DNA from: JALCSJ01 sp036788835
GTDB taxonomy: Bacteria > Bacillota > Negativicutes > Acidaminococcales > Acidaminococcaceae
DNA length: 9,781 nt
Direction of reading: 5' to 3'
Assembly: GCA_036788835.1 (NCBI GenBank)
Contig: DAIQMR010000048.1
Location: forward strand, 1 to 9,781
The first letter of the stretch is position 1. Each line of letters opens with the position of its first letter. This document shows positions 1-7,137 of the stretch, piece by piece. A program made the translations under genes and the position numbers. The notes beneath the pieces were generated by a model. The model did not search any database, had not been told where the DNA came from, and saw nothing but the letters and a program-made list of their open reading frames with translations.

Positions 1-2523
1 CAGATTAAAGATGATAACCTCGACTATATGGATATGGCAGCTTTTCAAGGCAAGACGGTAGGGTGTACTGAGCATACCATTTATAAGCAAGGTTTTGAAA
101 ACTTTTTAAAGCTTCATAACACAACAGTAAATTTTGTCTATTATAAAAATAGCAAAGACTTACTGGAGGCATTGCGCAATGGCAAAGTGGAACTTATCCT
201 GGATGGTTTTATGGCCAAAGAGGATGACTTGAAAATTTTAGCACAGTTTGGTGCGGCACCGATTTATTTTCTGGTTAATAAAAACCAAACAGCAATTCTG
301 GATACATTGACGCAAAGTGCTACAGATCTTAATTTACAGCAACCGGGTTTTCAACCCAAATTGGCTTTGACCTATTTTAAAGATCTTTCTATCAAGCAAT
401 TTACCAAAGAAGAAAAAGCTTTTATTAATAAGGCAAAACTTGTGCGGGTAGGCCTGCCTACTAATAATTTTCCCAGCTCAGTATATGACAAGGCCACGAG
501 GCAATTTTCCGGAGTGGATGTTGACATTTTGGAATTAATATCCAAGGCCAGTGGTTTGAAATTCGAATATATACCATTGGATTCAACGTCAGCAGATAGA
601 CCGACTTTGTTAGAGAATAATATTGATTTGTTGGTAAATATCGATACAAATTTGGCTGCCAGCACAAGAGGTTTTCGCTTTAGTAATCCTTATATGACTG
701 AGAGCCGGGTGTTCTTGGCACATAAGGGCTTTCAGATAAAGGCTAAACAAAAAGTTTTGTTAGGAACTATTGACACAAGCGCCAATGGTTTGGTTCAGCT
801 ACGGTCAGAATTCCCGGAATTCGAGCTTTTCAATTTTGCCACTACAGATGAGGCCTTGACCGCCTTGCGGAACAAAGAAGTGGATATGGTTATTCAGACT
901 AGACGTTCTTTGGGTAATTACCTGCAGTCACCGCAAAATAGTGATCTAGAGATTTTATCTTTGCTGCCTAGTCCCATTACCGTGAGCTATGCTCAGGTTG
1001 TAGTGAAGCAGGATTCACGGTCGCTGCTTATCCCTGTACTGAACACAGCTATACAGACTGTTGGACTGCAAAGAATTGCCAAGCTGGAAATGGACGAGTC
1101 CCACAAGGAACGGTATCATTTCACAGCGGGGGATGTATTCTATGTTTATAAATACCCCTTGGGCCTGGCACTTGCCTTAATAGCGGTGTGCTGGTATTCT
1201 AAACATCATTCCTATCTAATTAAGCAAAAGAATTTGCAGCTGATTGCTGATAATGAAGCAAAAATGCGCAATATCACCAACAACATTAATGGTGGTGTTC
1301 TCGTGTTCAGAAGTGAATCAGAGATGGAGATTACTTTCGCCAATGATGGATTCTGGCATATGCTGGGATTTTCTGAGAAGGAACCGCGCAGCAAGCTTGT
1401 AGATTATAAAAGCTTTGTTCATCACGATGATCTAGCAAAATTGCAACATTTGATTCTGAGTGTTAAACCGGGGCAGCGGGAGAGCATTGAGTTAAAAATC
1501 ATTCGCAAAGATGGTACATATGTGCAGACTTTGTTTAGTGGAACAATGGCATATAATGGCGATGGAGAGAAGGAGTTCTATTGTGTTCTTGTGGATATGA
1601 GTGAGCAAGCTGCTTTAACACAGAGATTAAAAGTAGAAAATACTAAATCTACTATGATTTTTGATAAAGCAGATGAAATCATTTACGATCTGAACTTCCT
1701 TACCAGCAATATACAAGTATCTCAAAGTATGCAAAAAAAATTAGGCTGGACATTACCGAAACATTTTGACAAAGGCGCCACAATCCAAGATATTCTGGCT
1801 ATGTGGCATATCTACGATGAGGATAAGCCAATTATGGCGGATTTTATCCACATGTTAACGGCTACGAAAAAAGACGTGAGCTGCGTTCTGAGATTGTGCC
1901 GGACAGATAATACCAATCTATGGTGTGAAGTTACGGCATATCCCACCTTAACGGAACAAGGGAAACTCCTATCTATAGCAGGAATGATTAAAGATGTGGA
2001 CAAAGACGTGAAGGAGCAGAGAAGGCTGAAACGCAGCGCTACTACGGACGCGCTGACCGGACTTTACAATAAAGCAGCTTTTGAACAGATTGTGAAAGAG
2101 TATCTGGCCGGAAGCGAGCATCCAAATGGAATTCTGGTATTTATAGATTTAGACCATTTCAAGTCTATAAACGACACCTTGGGCCACATTATGGGAGACC
2201 AGGTTTTGCTGGAAACAGCACAAATTCTGCGCAGGCACTTTATTCAAGAAGATTGTCTGGCTCGTTTTGGCGGTGACGAATTCTGCATCTTATTAAAAGA
2301 TATACCGGAAGATACCTTGCAGGACAGAATGTCATGGCTGCTGAAAAAATTAAAGAGATGCTATGGGCAAGGCGACAAGCAGGTAACAGTCAGCGGCAGT
2401 ATAGGCTATGCCAAGGTAGAAGATGTAGGAAATGACTACAAGACACTGCTTGACGCAGCAGATCAGGCTCTGTACCAAGCTAAAAATAATGGGCGCAATC
2501 AGTTCGTGGCGTACAAGAAATAA
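1..2523 (+). CDS. Membrane sensor diguanylate cyclase (SBP_bac_3 x2 - TM - PAS - PAS - GGDEF), 5' partial
   Basis: The frame is open from base 1, so the true start lies upstream; the Met at 28 is internal. Residues are numbered from that Met. Residues 1-118 look like the end of a first periplasmic solute-binding (family 3, amino-acid type) domain. Residues 126-355 are a second one, with the typical start VRVGLP...FSGVDVDILELI. A single membrane helix follows at about 374-390 (YPLGLALALIAVCWY). PAS-like domains lie at about 409-525 and 536-660. A GGDEF domain fills 668-830, with DALTGLYNKAAFE, FIDLDHFKSINDTLGH and the active-site motif GGDEF at 748-752, so cyclisation of two GTP to c-di-GMP is expected. 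The inhibitory I-site position, normally RxxD, reads IQED at 739-742, so product inhibition there may be lost. There is no EAL domain. The layout resembles BvgS-type ligand sensors, but the output is c-di-GMP. The ligand is unknown; amino acids or peptides are a guess from domain type. Confidence 0.93.
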   Translation, partial: QIKDDNLDYMDMAAFQGKTVGCTEHTIYKQGFENFLKLHNTTVNFVYYKNSKDLLEALRNGKVELILDGFMAKEDDLKILAQFGAAPIYFLVNKNQTAILDTLTQSATDLNLQQPGFQPKLALTYFKDLSIKQFTKEEKAFINKAKLVRVGLPTNNFPSSVYDKATRQFSGVDVDILELISKASGLKFEYIPLDSTSADRPTLLENNIDLLVNIDTNLAASTRGFRFSNPYMTESRVFLAHKGFQIKAKQKVLLGTIDTSANGLVQLRSEFPEFELFNFATTDEALTALRNKEVDMVIQTRRSLGNYLQSPQNSDLEILSLLPSPITVSYAQVVVKQDSRSLLIPVLNTAIQTVGLQRIAKLEMDESHKERYHFTAGDVFYVYKYPLGLALALIAVCWYSKHHSYLIKQKNLQLIADNEAKMRNITNNINGGVLVFRSESEMEITFANDGFWHMLGFSEKEPRSKLVDYKSFVHHDDLAKLQHLILSVKPGQRESIELKIIRKDGTYVQTLFSGTMAYNGDGEKEFYCVLVDMSEQAALTQRLKVENTKSTMIFDKADEIIYDLNFLTSNIQVSQSMQKKLGWTLPKHFDKGATIQDILAMWHIYDEDKPIMADFIHMLTATKKDVSCVLRLCRTDNTNLWCEVTAYPTLTEQGKLLSIAGMIKDVDKDVKEQRRLKRSATTDALTGLYNKAAFEQIVKEYLAGSEHPNGILVFIDLDHFKSINDTLGHIMGDQVLLETAQILRRHFIQEDCLARFGGDEFCILLKDIPEDTLQDRMSWLLKKLKRCYGQGDKQVTVSGSIGYAKVEDVGNDYKTLLDAADQALYQAKNNGRNQFVAYKK

Positions 2524-2551
2524 CAAAATGGGGACAGTACAGTTTTGTCAT

Positions 2552-2590
2552 AAGAAGACCATTACTCTGTGAAAGAGTAATGGTCTTCTT
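2552..2590. terminator. Bidirectional hairpin between convergent genes (repeat-family copy A)
   Basis: A perfect 17-bp inverted repeat (2552-2568 with 2574-2590, loop 2569-2573) lies 28 bases after the stop of the cyclase gene and 34 bases from the stop of pcp, which runs towards it. Neither side has a long T run, although the right arm ends in CTTCTT and an AT-rich stretch follows. Position and stem strength support termination for both converging transcripts. The core, AAGACCA..ACTC / GAGT..TGGTCTT, recurs elsewhere in this window. Confidence 0.7.
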
Positions 2591-2624
2591 GTAATAATAT
2601 TTTAGCACTGCATTAAATGTTTAT

Positions 2625-3269
2625 TTAACAAATACTGCCGCCGGTGATTTTGTCATCAGTGTTGTTCAGAATAGTAGTTTCTACAGCAATTTTCAACCCT
2701 GCTACAATTGTTTCCAGAGACATACTGGGCTGGTCTTTTAGTCTGGCTGCTTGTTCCGGTAGATAGGGAACATGAATAAAGCCGCCTCGGCGCTTTTTTG
2801 TGTCGTGGGCCAAAACATCCATGAGACCGTAAAAAATATGGTTGCAGACGAAAGTGCCGGCTGTGTTGGAAACTTTGGCGGGGATGTTATTTTTGACCAA
2901 GGCAGCCACAATTTTCTTTATGGGCAAAGTGGAAAAATAACCGACGGGGCTACCTTCAACTATCCGTAGATCAACGGGAGTATTTCCAGCGTTATCAGGA
3001 ATACGGAAATCATCGCAATTAATTGCTACTCGTTCTACAGTAAGATCGGTCCGGCCTCCGGCTTGTCCCACACAGATTACTATTTCAGGATCAAGTTCTT
3101 TAATAGCCTTTCGCACGGCATCAATTGATTCTATTCGTATTGTGGGAACTTCTCTAGTGTAAACATGAGCTCCTGCTATAGTAAGCCCATCTAATTTCTT
3201 TACTGCCTCAAGAGCCGGATTGACTGGTTCTCCGCCAAATGGATCGAAACCTGTGATTAAAACATTCAT
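2625..3269 (-). CDS. pcp: Pyrrolidone-carboxylate peptidase (pyroglutamyl peptidase I, C15 family)
   Basis: A cytoplasmic cysteine peptidase that removes N-terminal pyroglutamate (5-oxoproline) from peptides. The 214-residue length is typical of the family. The N-terminus MNVLITGFDPFGGEPVNPA is the family signature. The catalytic triad is visible as Glu79 (LTVERVA), Cys142 (AGTFVCNH) and His166 (FIHVPYLPEQ). The start at 3269 is chosen because the family begins at this Met and a strong GAGGAGG lies just ahead of it; the longer reading back to 3323 runs into the upstream gene. The gene begins 14 bases after the DUF979 stop, so its RBS abuts that stop codon, and it is the last gene of a three-gene operon with the probable 5-oxoproline transporter. 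The substrate-product link between peptidase and transporter supports both assignments. Confidence 0.97.
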   Translation of the reverse strand: MNVLITGFDPFGGEPVNPALEAVKKLDGLTIAGAHVYTREVPTIRIESIDAVRKAIKELDPEIVICVGQAGGRTDLTVERVAINCDDFRIPDNAGNTPVDLRIVEGSPVGYFSTLPIKKIVAALVKNNIPAKVSNTAGTFVCNHIFYGLMDVLAHDTKKRRGGFIHVPYLPEQAARLKDQPSMSLETIVAGLKIAVETTILNNTDDKITGGSIC

Positions 3270-3283
3270 TTTAACTGCCTCCT

Positions 3284-4195
3284 CTAGAATGCTAAAATAT
3301 AGACTAAAACTATTTGTATGCAAAGCATGGTTATTGCCGTCGGTACTTGGGCTTTAATGACACCATAGCTATCTTTCATTTCCAAAAGGGCTGCCGGAAC
3401 CAGATTAAAATTGGCAGCCATTGGTGTAACTAAAGTACCGCAATAGCCTGAAAGCATACCGAGAACGCCTAGAATGGCCGGGTCTGCTTCATATATTTTT
3501 ACAACCAAGGGAATACCGATGCCGCTGGTAATGACTGCGAAAGCAGCGAAAGCATTGCCCATGATAATGGTAAAGAGAGCCATACCGATGCAGTAAGCTG
3601 CAATAACGGCAATCTTGCTGTCGACGGGAATAACTGAAGTAACTAAACCCGCCACAACAGTGCCAACACCTGCTTTGGCAAAAAGGGCGCCTAATGCGGC
3701 TAAAAACTGAGGAAGAATAATGGCCCAACCTACGGCATCAGTTAAGCGACGGCCTTCATTCATGGCAGAATTAGCTGAACTGTGGGTTAAGAAAAACGCC
3801 ACGCAAAGACCGGCAACAGCACCTAAACCCAAGCCTACCAGAGGACCTAATTTTGTAAACACAACGACAAGAAGAATGACTAAGGGAATCACAAAGGCCG
3901 GCAAGAAAATCTTATTGCCATATTTTTCTGCGGCGGTTTTTTTGAATTCAACGCTGGTTTCATTGTAAGAACCAACGGATGTTAATTTTAATGTGGCTAT
4001 GGCTGTCATAACCACTACAATGGTACCTACAACCCAACCGGGAAGCATTTTGCCGAAACAAAAAGTTATACCATAGAGACACCAAAAAGCGGCAGTTCCC
4101 AAACGCCGCGGTTGCTTTTTATCCATTAAGGTATAGGCGGCAAAAACAAAAAGCAAAATACCGGTTAGTATATACATATGTTCCAAGGTAATCAT
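3284..4195 (-). CDS. DUF979 family membrane subunit, probable 5-oxoproline transporter
   Basis: An integral membrane protein of 303 residues with roughly nine or ten hydrophobic helices, which I recognise as the DUF979 family. As I recall, the family is annotated as a subunit of a 5-oxoproline (pyroglutamate) transporter that works with DUF969. Conserved-looking re-entrant segments include MGNAFAAFAV and GYCGTLVTPMAANFN, which resemble binding loops of ion-coupled carboxylate transporters. The start at 4195 overlaps the stop of the DUF969 gene by four bases (ATGA), a translational-coupling arrangement, and AGAGGTG precedes it inside that gene. pcp follows 14 bases after the stop. The stoichiometry and the coupling ion cannot be read from the sequence, and the substrate rests on family knowledge plus the pcp neighbour. 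Confidence 0.9.
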   Translation of the reverse strand: MITLEHMYILTGILLFVFAAYTLMDKKQPRRLGTAAFWCLYGITFCFGKMLPGWVVGTIVVVMTAIATLKLTSVGSYNETSVEFKKTAAEKYGNKIFLPAFVIPLVILLVVVFTKLGPLVGLGLGAVAGLCVAFFLTHSSANSAMNEGRRLTDAVGWAIILPQFLAALGALFAKAGVGTVVAGLVTSVIPVDSKIAVIAAYCIGMALFTIIMGNAFAAFAVITSGIGIPLVVKIYEADPAILGVLGMLSGYCGTLVTPMAANFNLVPAALLEMKDSYGVIKAQVPTAITMLCIQIVLVYILAF

Positions 4196-4887
4196 TTGCC
4201 GTCACCTCTTTCCGAATCTTTCTTAGATTCCGTCATTAACTTATCAATCTTTCTATCGAACAATGTAAAACGTACAGCGGCAATAAGAAAAATAATGACA
4301 GCAGAAGGAATGGCGTACATGGCCATTTTACCTAATTCCACATTATATCCGGCGGAATCAAAGACACCCTTGATTAAGAGCAGTCCACCGGTAGCAATAA
4401 ACATAAGCTGCCCAAAGAAATTACCATAGTTTTCCGAAGATGCCGCAAAACCGCGAATTTCATCCTGAACTTCCTGGGGCAGAGGTCTTCCTTTACTTGC
4501 CGCGGCTTCGGCCATAGGGCTCACAATAGGCCGGATGAAGCTGGGATGTCCGCCGATATTGACTCCCAGAGCGATAGTTATCTGACGGAAGAACATGTAC
4601 AGGAGCATAATCCGACCGGCTGTTAAGCCATTAAGCTTGCGGATAAAATTACCTGCCTGCTCTCTAAGTCCATTTCTTTCCAAAAGTCCAATAACCGGCA
4701 TAATGAGAATAAAAAGCGACATATACCTATTAGTTACAAAAGCATTGCCAATAGTAGTAAGTATTGACATGAAATCCATCCCGCCGGTCACGCCGGTAGC
4801 AAAGCCGGCCACAATAACAACCAGCAAGGGATTGATTTTAAAGGCTAATCCGATAATAATAATGAGAACACCAATAAGCTTAATCAT
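4192..4887 (-). CDS. DUF969 family membrane subunit, probable 5-oxoproline transporter
   Basis: A 231-residue hydrophobic protein with about five or six membrane helices and a charged C-terminal tail (KKDSERGDGK), which I recognise as the DUF969 family, partner of DUF979. Motifs include ITIALGVNIGGHPSFIRPI and FAASSENYGNFFGQL. The start at 4887 (MIKLIGVLIIIIG) is preferred to a Met ten codons upstream, because AGAGGAG lies at a good distance before 4887 and nothing similar precedes the upstream codon. It is the first gene of the operon, about 60 bases downstream of a predicted TTGTAA-17-TACAAT promoter. Its stop codon overlaps the next start. Together with pcp it suggests release and uptake of 5-oxoproline. 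No 5-oxoprolinase (pxpABC) lies in the window, so the fate of the product is not shown. Confidence 0.9.
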   Translation of the reverse strand: MIKLIGVLIIIIGLAFKINPLLVVIVAGFATGVTGGMDFMSILTTIGNAFVTNRYMSLFILIMPVIGLLERNGLREQAGNFIRKLNGLTAGRIMLLYMFFRQITIALGVNIGGHPSFIRPIVSPMAEAAASKGRPLPQEVQDEIRGFAASSENYGNFFGQLMFIATGGLLLIKGVFDSAGYNVELGKMAMYAIPSAVIIFLIAAVRFTLFDRKIDKLMTESKKDSERGDGK

Positions 4888-4920
4888 GAAAACATATCTC
4901 CTCTTTTTGTGTGACATCTA

Positions 4921-4936
4921 GTACGTTGGTGCGTAC
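4921..4936. promoter_or_regulatory. GTACG-N6-CGTAC inverted repeat in the 5' leader of the transporter operon
   Basis: Perfect 5-bp arms GTACG and CGTAC flank six bases, 10-25 bases after the predicted transcription start of the minus-strand operon (about 4946) and upstream of its first start codon. A dyad in this place could be a repressor operator or a small leader hairpin. The arms are short, so chance cannot be excluded. Confidence 0.3.
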
Positions 4937-4952
4937 ATGTGGATTCCACTTT

Positions 4953-4982
4953 ATTGTATCATTAATGACCTGCTGTTACAAT
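4953..4982. promoter_or_regulatory. Near-symmetrical bidirectional sigma-70 promoter
   Basis: On the minus strand, TTGTAA (4976-4981), 17 bases, then TACAAT (4953-4958) form a good promoter for the DUF969-DUF979-pcp operon. The same bases read on the plus strand give TTGTAT (4954-4959), 17 bases, then TACAAT (4977-4982). The element is therefore an imperfect palindrome (ATTGTA ... TTACAAT) with consensus-like hexamers at ideal spacing on both strands. The minus reading fits the operon well. The plus reading would feed the ncRNA candidate that ends at 5171. Actual use of each strand is inferred. Confidence 0.6.
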
Positions 4983-4988
4983 GTGCAT

Positions 4989-5171
4989 AGCGTGATAACA
5001 TAGGGCCGGCACAGTTTGGCCGTTTCAGATGGAATCTAACAATATTTCCATATTTCTGCAGTTTTCTAATAAGCGGAAGAATGCAAAGCCTTTGTTGAAA
5101 GGTTCGCTGAGTAGAATTAAAGAGCATAGACCAAGGAAAGCTGAAAAGTTGTCCCGGGTCTATGCTTTTTT
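4989..5171 (+). ncRNA. Candidate structured small RNA, about 180 nt, unassigned
   Basis: This stretch has a plus-strand promoter just before it (TACAAT at 4977-4982) and an intrinsic terminator at its end, yet no convincing ORF and no plus-strand gene downstream. It contains a series of local hairpins: CGGC/GCCG near 5010; ATGGAA/TTCCAT (about 5028-5050) with an 11-base loop; a longer stem near 5056-5084 that pairs TGCA-G-TTTTCT with GGAAGA-A-TGCA; CCTTT/AAAGG near 5090; and the terminator stem. I could not place it as 6S, SRP, T-box or tmRNA by eye. It could be a stand-alone regulatory RNA or the relic of a leader whose gene was lost. From 5172 to 5271 I see only AT-rich spacer with nothing recognisable. 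Confidence 0.4.
5123..5171 (+). terminator. Intrinsic terminator closing the small-RNA candidate
   Basis: A 10-bp stem (AGCATAGACC 5123-5132 with GGTCTATGCT 5157-5166) is extended inside by GGAAAGCT / AGTTGTCC with a GAAA tetraloop, and is followed by six T residues (5166-5171). It works only in the plus direction because the T run is on that side. No protein gene on this strand lies upstream within the window since 2523, so it must serve a non-coding transcript or be a relic. Confidence 0.7.
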
Positions 5172-5272
5172 GCTTTTGCTCAACTCTGTTAGCCTTTAAC
5201 CCTATATGCTGTACCTAAAACTGCTCTGATAATTGCTCTGATTTGTGGTTTTGAAAATTATTTTTAACATAC

Positions 5273-5301
5273 AAAAAGTCCTACTCGCAAGAGTAGGACT
5301 T
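5273..5301 (-). terminator. Intrinsic terminator of the tRNA-Ala transcript
   Basis: An 11-bp perfect stem (AAGTCCTACTC / GAGTAGGACTT, 5276-5286 with 5291-5301) has a four-base loop, and a run of five A (5273-5277) gives the U tract on the minus strand. It lies 10 bases after the tRNA 3' end. The plus strand also shows a short T stretch after AA, so some bidirectional action is possible. Confidence 0.85.
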
Positions 5302-5311
5302 AATTTTTATA

Positions 5312-5387
5312 TGGTGGAGACGAAGAGGATTGAACTCTCGACCCCCAGATTGCGAACCTGGTGCTCTCCCAGCTGAGCTACGTCCCC
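5312..5387 (-). tRNA. tRNA-Ala, anticodon CGC
   Basis: The minus-strand sequence folds as a complete 76-nt cloverleaf with encoded CCA. The acceptor stem is GGGGACG/CGTCTCC and includes the G3-U70 wobble that specifies alanine. The D arm is GCTC/GAGC. The anticodon stem is CCAGG/TCTGG with loop TTCGCAA, giving anticodon CGC for codon GCG. The T arm is GAGAG-TTCAATC-CTCTT and the discriminator is A. Anticodon and G3-U70 agree on alanine. It stands alone with its own promoter and terminator between two minus-strand protein operons. Confidence 0.95.
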
Positions 5388-5403
5388 ATTGGAATACTTT
5401 TTA

Positions 5404-5432
5404 GTTATACAACAAGTTTGAGAAAAACACAA
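5404..5432 (-). promoter_or_regulatory. Predicted promoter of tRNA-Ala
   Basis: On the minus strand, TTGTGT (5427-5432) and TATAAC (5404-5409) are 17 bases apart. The -10 ends 16 bases before the tRNA 5' end, so the transcript would start close to the mature end. The -35 is only a partial match. Read-through from the dipeptidase gene, which ends at 5494, is the alternative source. Confidence 0.45.
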
Positions 5433-5493
5433 GAGAAAAATTTTCATAAGTTAAGTAGTAGAATTAAGCTACGGCTTTTTTGCCATGGCTGTC

Positions 5494-6978
5494 TTACGCG
5501 TCCGCTCTGGAGAAGGCGTTCTTCATTTGCATACTTAGCTCGAAGAGAACTTTATTCAAAACATCGGCAGTTTCTTTTTGTGCCATATCGGCAACGGCCT
5601 GGTTAGCCGCTTCTCTCAAGGCACTACCTTTTGCCGCATCCTTTTCCTTACTTAATTTTTTATCGTATTGAGCCACAAGATTGTGACCTTTGGACTGTAC
5701 CGACAGCTGGTAACGTTCCACGTGAATCAAGGCCCTGCTGTAGGCCGCATCGGTCATGGCCGCAATTAAACGGCAGTTCCAGTAGAAGTTATCCGTGGAA
5801 ACATCTTTAGTAGTACCTGACAGATAGTGCGGAATAGTGTCAACATTAGTGTAGAAGGGAATAAGTACATTAAATACATTGGAAGCAAAGCAAATCCATT
5901 CTATTGCCATATATTCTTTGGGCATATAGGGACGCAACTGGGTAACCGACATGGAAGTGGTACGATTTACGCCAATGGCACGATAGGCACCCTTCATGGA
6001 CAGGTCTCCGTGACGTTTATAGGGGTCATAGGGAGTTCCTTGAAAATGCGAGGACAGAACATATTTCACATCTTCAATGGTAATTTTTTTCTCGGGAACC
6101 ATACTGCAGGGCAGGTCATCATCCGCAGGAAGGTAGTCAGCATCGGGACCGTCCCAGACAGTGGTCAGAGGATTGAGAATTCTAAGGGCGGACCAGACTC
6201 TGGGAGTATTGTAGATATGGTCAGAATCTTCGTGGCTGCCGAAAACATCACGGGGATTGAAAATACCGTCCAGATGCACATCTAAGTGGTTTTCTTCAAT
6301 AAATTCTTTCAGGTCAGGGGAGCACATACAATTCTCTTTCGTTGTCAAGGCATCCTGCAAATCAAAGGAGTCGGTACCGAATTGATTGGCAATGACCATA
6401 TAGACATTATCAGGCACACGTCTGGCAATCCAGTGATGACCGCCGATGGTATCAAGCCACCAGATTTCATTCACATCCTGAAAAGCAATGCCGTTCTTTT
6501 CATAAGTGCCGTATTTTTCTAACAAAGCACCCAATCTTTCTACCCCTTCCCGGGCACTGTGAATATAGGGAAGAACAATGTAGACCATGTCTTCTTCCCC
6601 GATACCGCCGATTTTTTCCGGGGCTTTATCCGTAGCAGCCTCATATTCCACCATGGGGTCAGCACCCAGGACTAGAGCGTTGGAAGTAATGGTTTCCGTA
6701 GCACTCATGGACACATTGGCTTTATTGATACCGCAGGCAGCCCAGACACCTTTGCCGGGAATAACATTAGGCGTAGCCGTGAAGCCCATAGGATTAGGCG
6801 GTAATTCAATAGTAACATGGGAGAGAACTGATTTATAAGTCGTGGATTGTTCTTCGGGAGTGATATAGACGAATTTTTTCACTGTGAAATTGTCTGCACC
6901 GCAGTCGTCGTTTCTTGCTACTAAAGTGGAGCCATCGTAAGAAGCATTCTTACCTACTAAAATTGTTGTACATGCCAT
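5494..6978 (-). CDS. pepDA: C69-family dipeptidase (dipeptidase A type)
   Basis: An N-terminal-nucleophile hydrolase that cleaves dipeptides, expected in the cytoplasm because no signal peptide is present. The start MACTTILVGKNASYDGSTL matches the family, with Cys3 as the presumed nucleophile exposed after N-terminal processing. Further family blocks are visible at IWWLDTIGGHHWIARRVP and VYMVIANQFGTDSFDL. At 494 residues it is slightly longer than I expect for the family, and the C-terminus is a charged, Ala-rich helical tail. The start at 6978 is supported by AGAGG eight bases upstream. It is a single-gene unit with its own promoter, about 70 bases of leader, and no clear strong terminator before the tRNA (only a weak hairpin after the stop near 5470-5490). 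Functionally it fits the peptide-use theme of the nearby pcp operon. Dipeptide preference cannot be read from sequence. Confidence 0.93.
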   Translation of the reverse strand: MACTTILVGKNASYDGSTLVARNDDCGADNFTVKKFVYITPEEQSTTYKSVLSHVTIELPPNPMGFTATPNVIPGKGVWAACGINKANVSMSATETITSNALVLGADPMVEYEAATDKAPEKIGGIGEEDMVYIVLPYIHSAREGVERLGALLEKYGTYEKNGIAFQDVNEIWWLDTIGGHHWIARRVPDNVYMVIANQFGTDSFDLQDALTTKENCMCSPDLKEFIEENHLDVHLDGIFNPRDVFGSHEDSDHIYNTPRVWSALRILNPLTTVWDGPDADYLPADDDLPCSMVPEKKITIEDVKYVLSSHFQGTPYDPYKRHGDLSMKGAYRAIGVNRTTSMSVTQLRPYMPKEYMAIEWICFASNVFNVLIPFYTNVDTIPHYLSGTTKDVSTDNFYWNCRLIAAMTDAAYSRALIHVERYQLSVQSKGHNLVAQYDKKLSKEKDAAKGSALREAANQAVADMAQKETADVLNKVLFELSMQMKNAFSRADA

Positions 6979-7054
6979 GGTTTCAACCTCTTTCTGATTT
7001 AATGTAGTAGTGATTAGAGCCCCTCTCCAAGGGCGAAATTCGTAAACTATTAAT

Positions 7055-7083
7055 ATTATACAATGAAGCAGGAAATTTTTCTA
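7055..7083 (-). promoter_or_regulatory. Predicted sigma-70 promoter of the C69 dipeptidase
   Basis: On the minus strand, TAGAAA (7078-7083), 17 bases, then a perfect TATAAT (7055-7060) predict a start near 7048, with a leader of about 70 bases. A small GCCC/GGGC hairpin (about 7019-7034) falls in that leader. A truncated copy of the palindromic repeat lies directly upstream of the -35. Confidence 0.6.
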
Positions 7084-7106
7084 CACTCTTCAAGGGTGGT
7101 GGTCTT
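7084..7106 (-). repeat. Half copy of the AAGACCA..ACTC palindromic repeat (copy C)
   Basis: On the minus strand these 23 bases match the first 23 bases of the hairpin at 8148-8178 at 20 positions (AAGACCACCAC.C...GAGTG), but the closing arm ATGGTCTT is missing and the dipeptidase -35 region follows instead. It can still form a short CACTCT/GGGTG stem. Its location upstream of two divergent promoters makes a terminator role unlikely for this copy. Confidence 0.5.
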
Positions 7107-7112
7107 AATTTT

Positions 7113-7137
7113 TACTGAGGGCGGCCTCAGTACGGTT
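7113..7137 (+). promoter_or_regulatory. Conserved palindromic promoter element, copy 1 (candidate activator site)
   Basis: ACTGAGG (7114-7120), four bases, then CCTCAGT (7125-7131), followed by ACGGTT. The 25-bp block is identical at 22 positions to 9002-9026, the three differences all falling in the spacer of the dyad. Its centre, 7122.5, is about 43 bases upstream of the predicted start of the 7185 operon. The 5-N4-5 core (TGAGG-N4-CCTCA) has the same geometry as FNR-type dyads but a different sequence. The regulator is unknown. Confidence 0.6.

Noticed and set aside
2772..2969. Plus-strand ORF of 65 codons within pcp
   Set aside because: It is antisense to the catalytic Cys region of pcp and has no supporting translation signal or family resemblance.
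4989..5171. T-box, SRP RNA or tmRNA as identity of the small-RNA candidate
   Set aside because: I found no T-box AGGGTGGNACCGCG-like block, no SRP apical loop pattern and no tRNA-like ends, and there is no downstream gene on that strand for a riboswitch to control.
5312..5387. tRNA as an integration site
   Set aside because: No duplicated tRNA 3' end, integrase or phage-like gene is visible on either side in this window.
5827..6838. Three long plus-strand ORFs opposite the dipeptidase gene
   Set aside because: They are antisense frames of a well-conserved C69 peptidase, without RBS, and their composition reflects the complementary strand.
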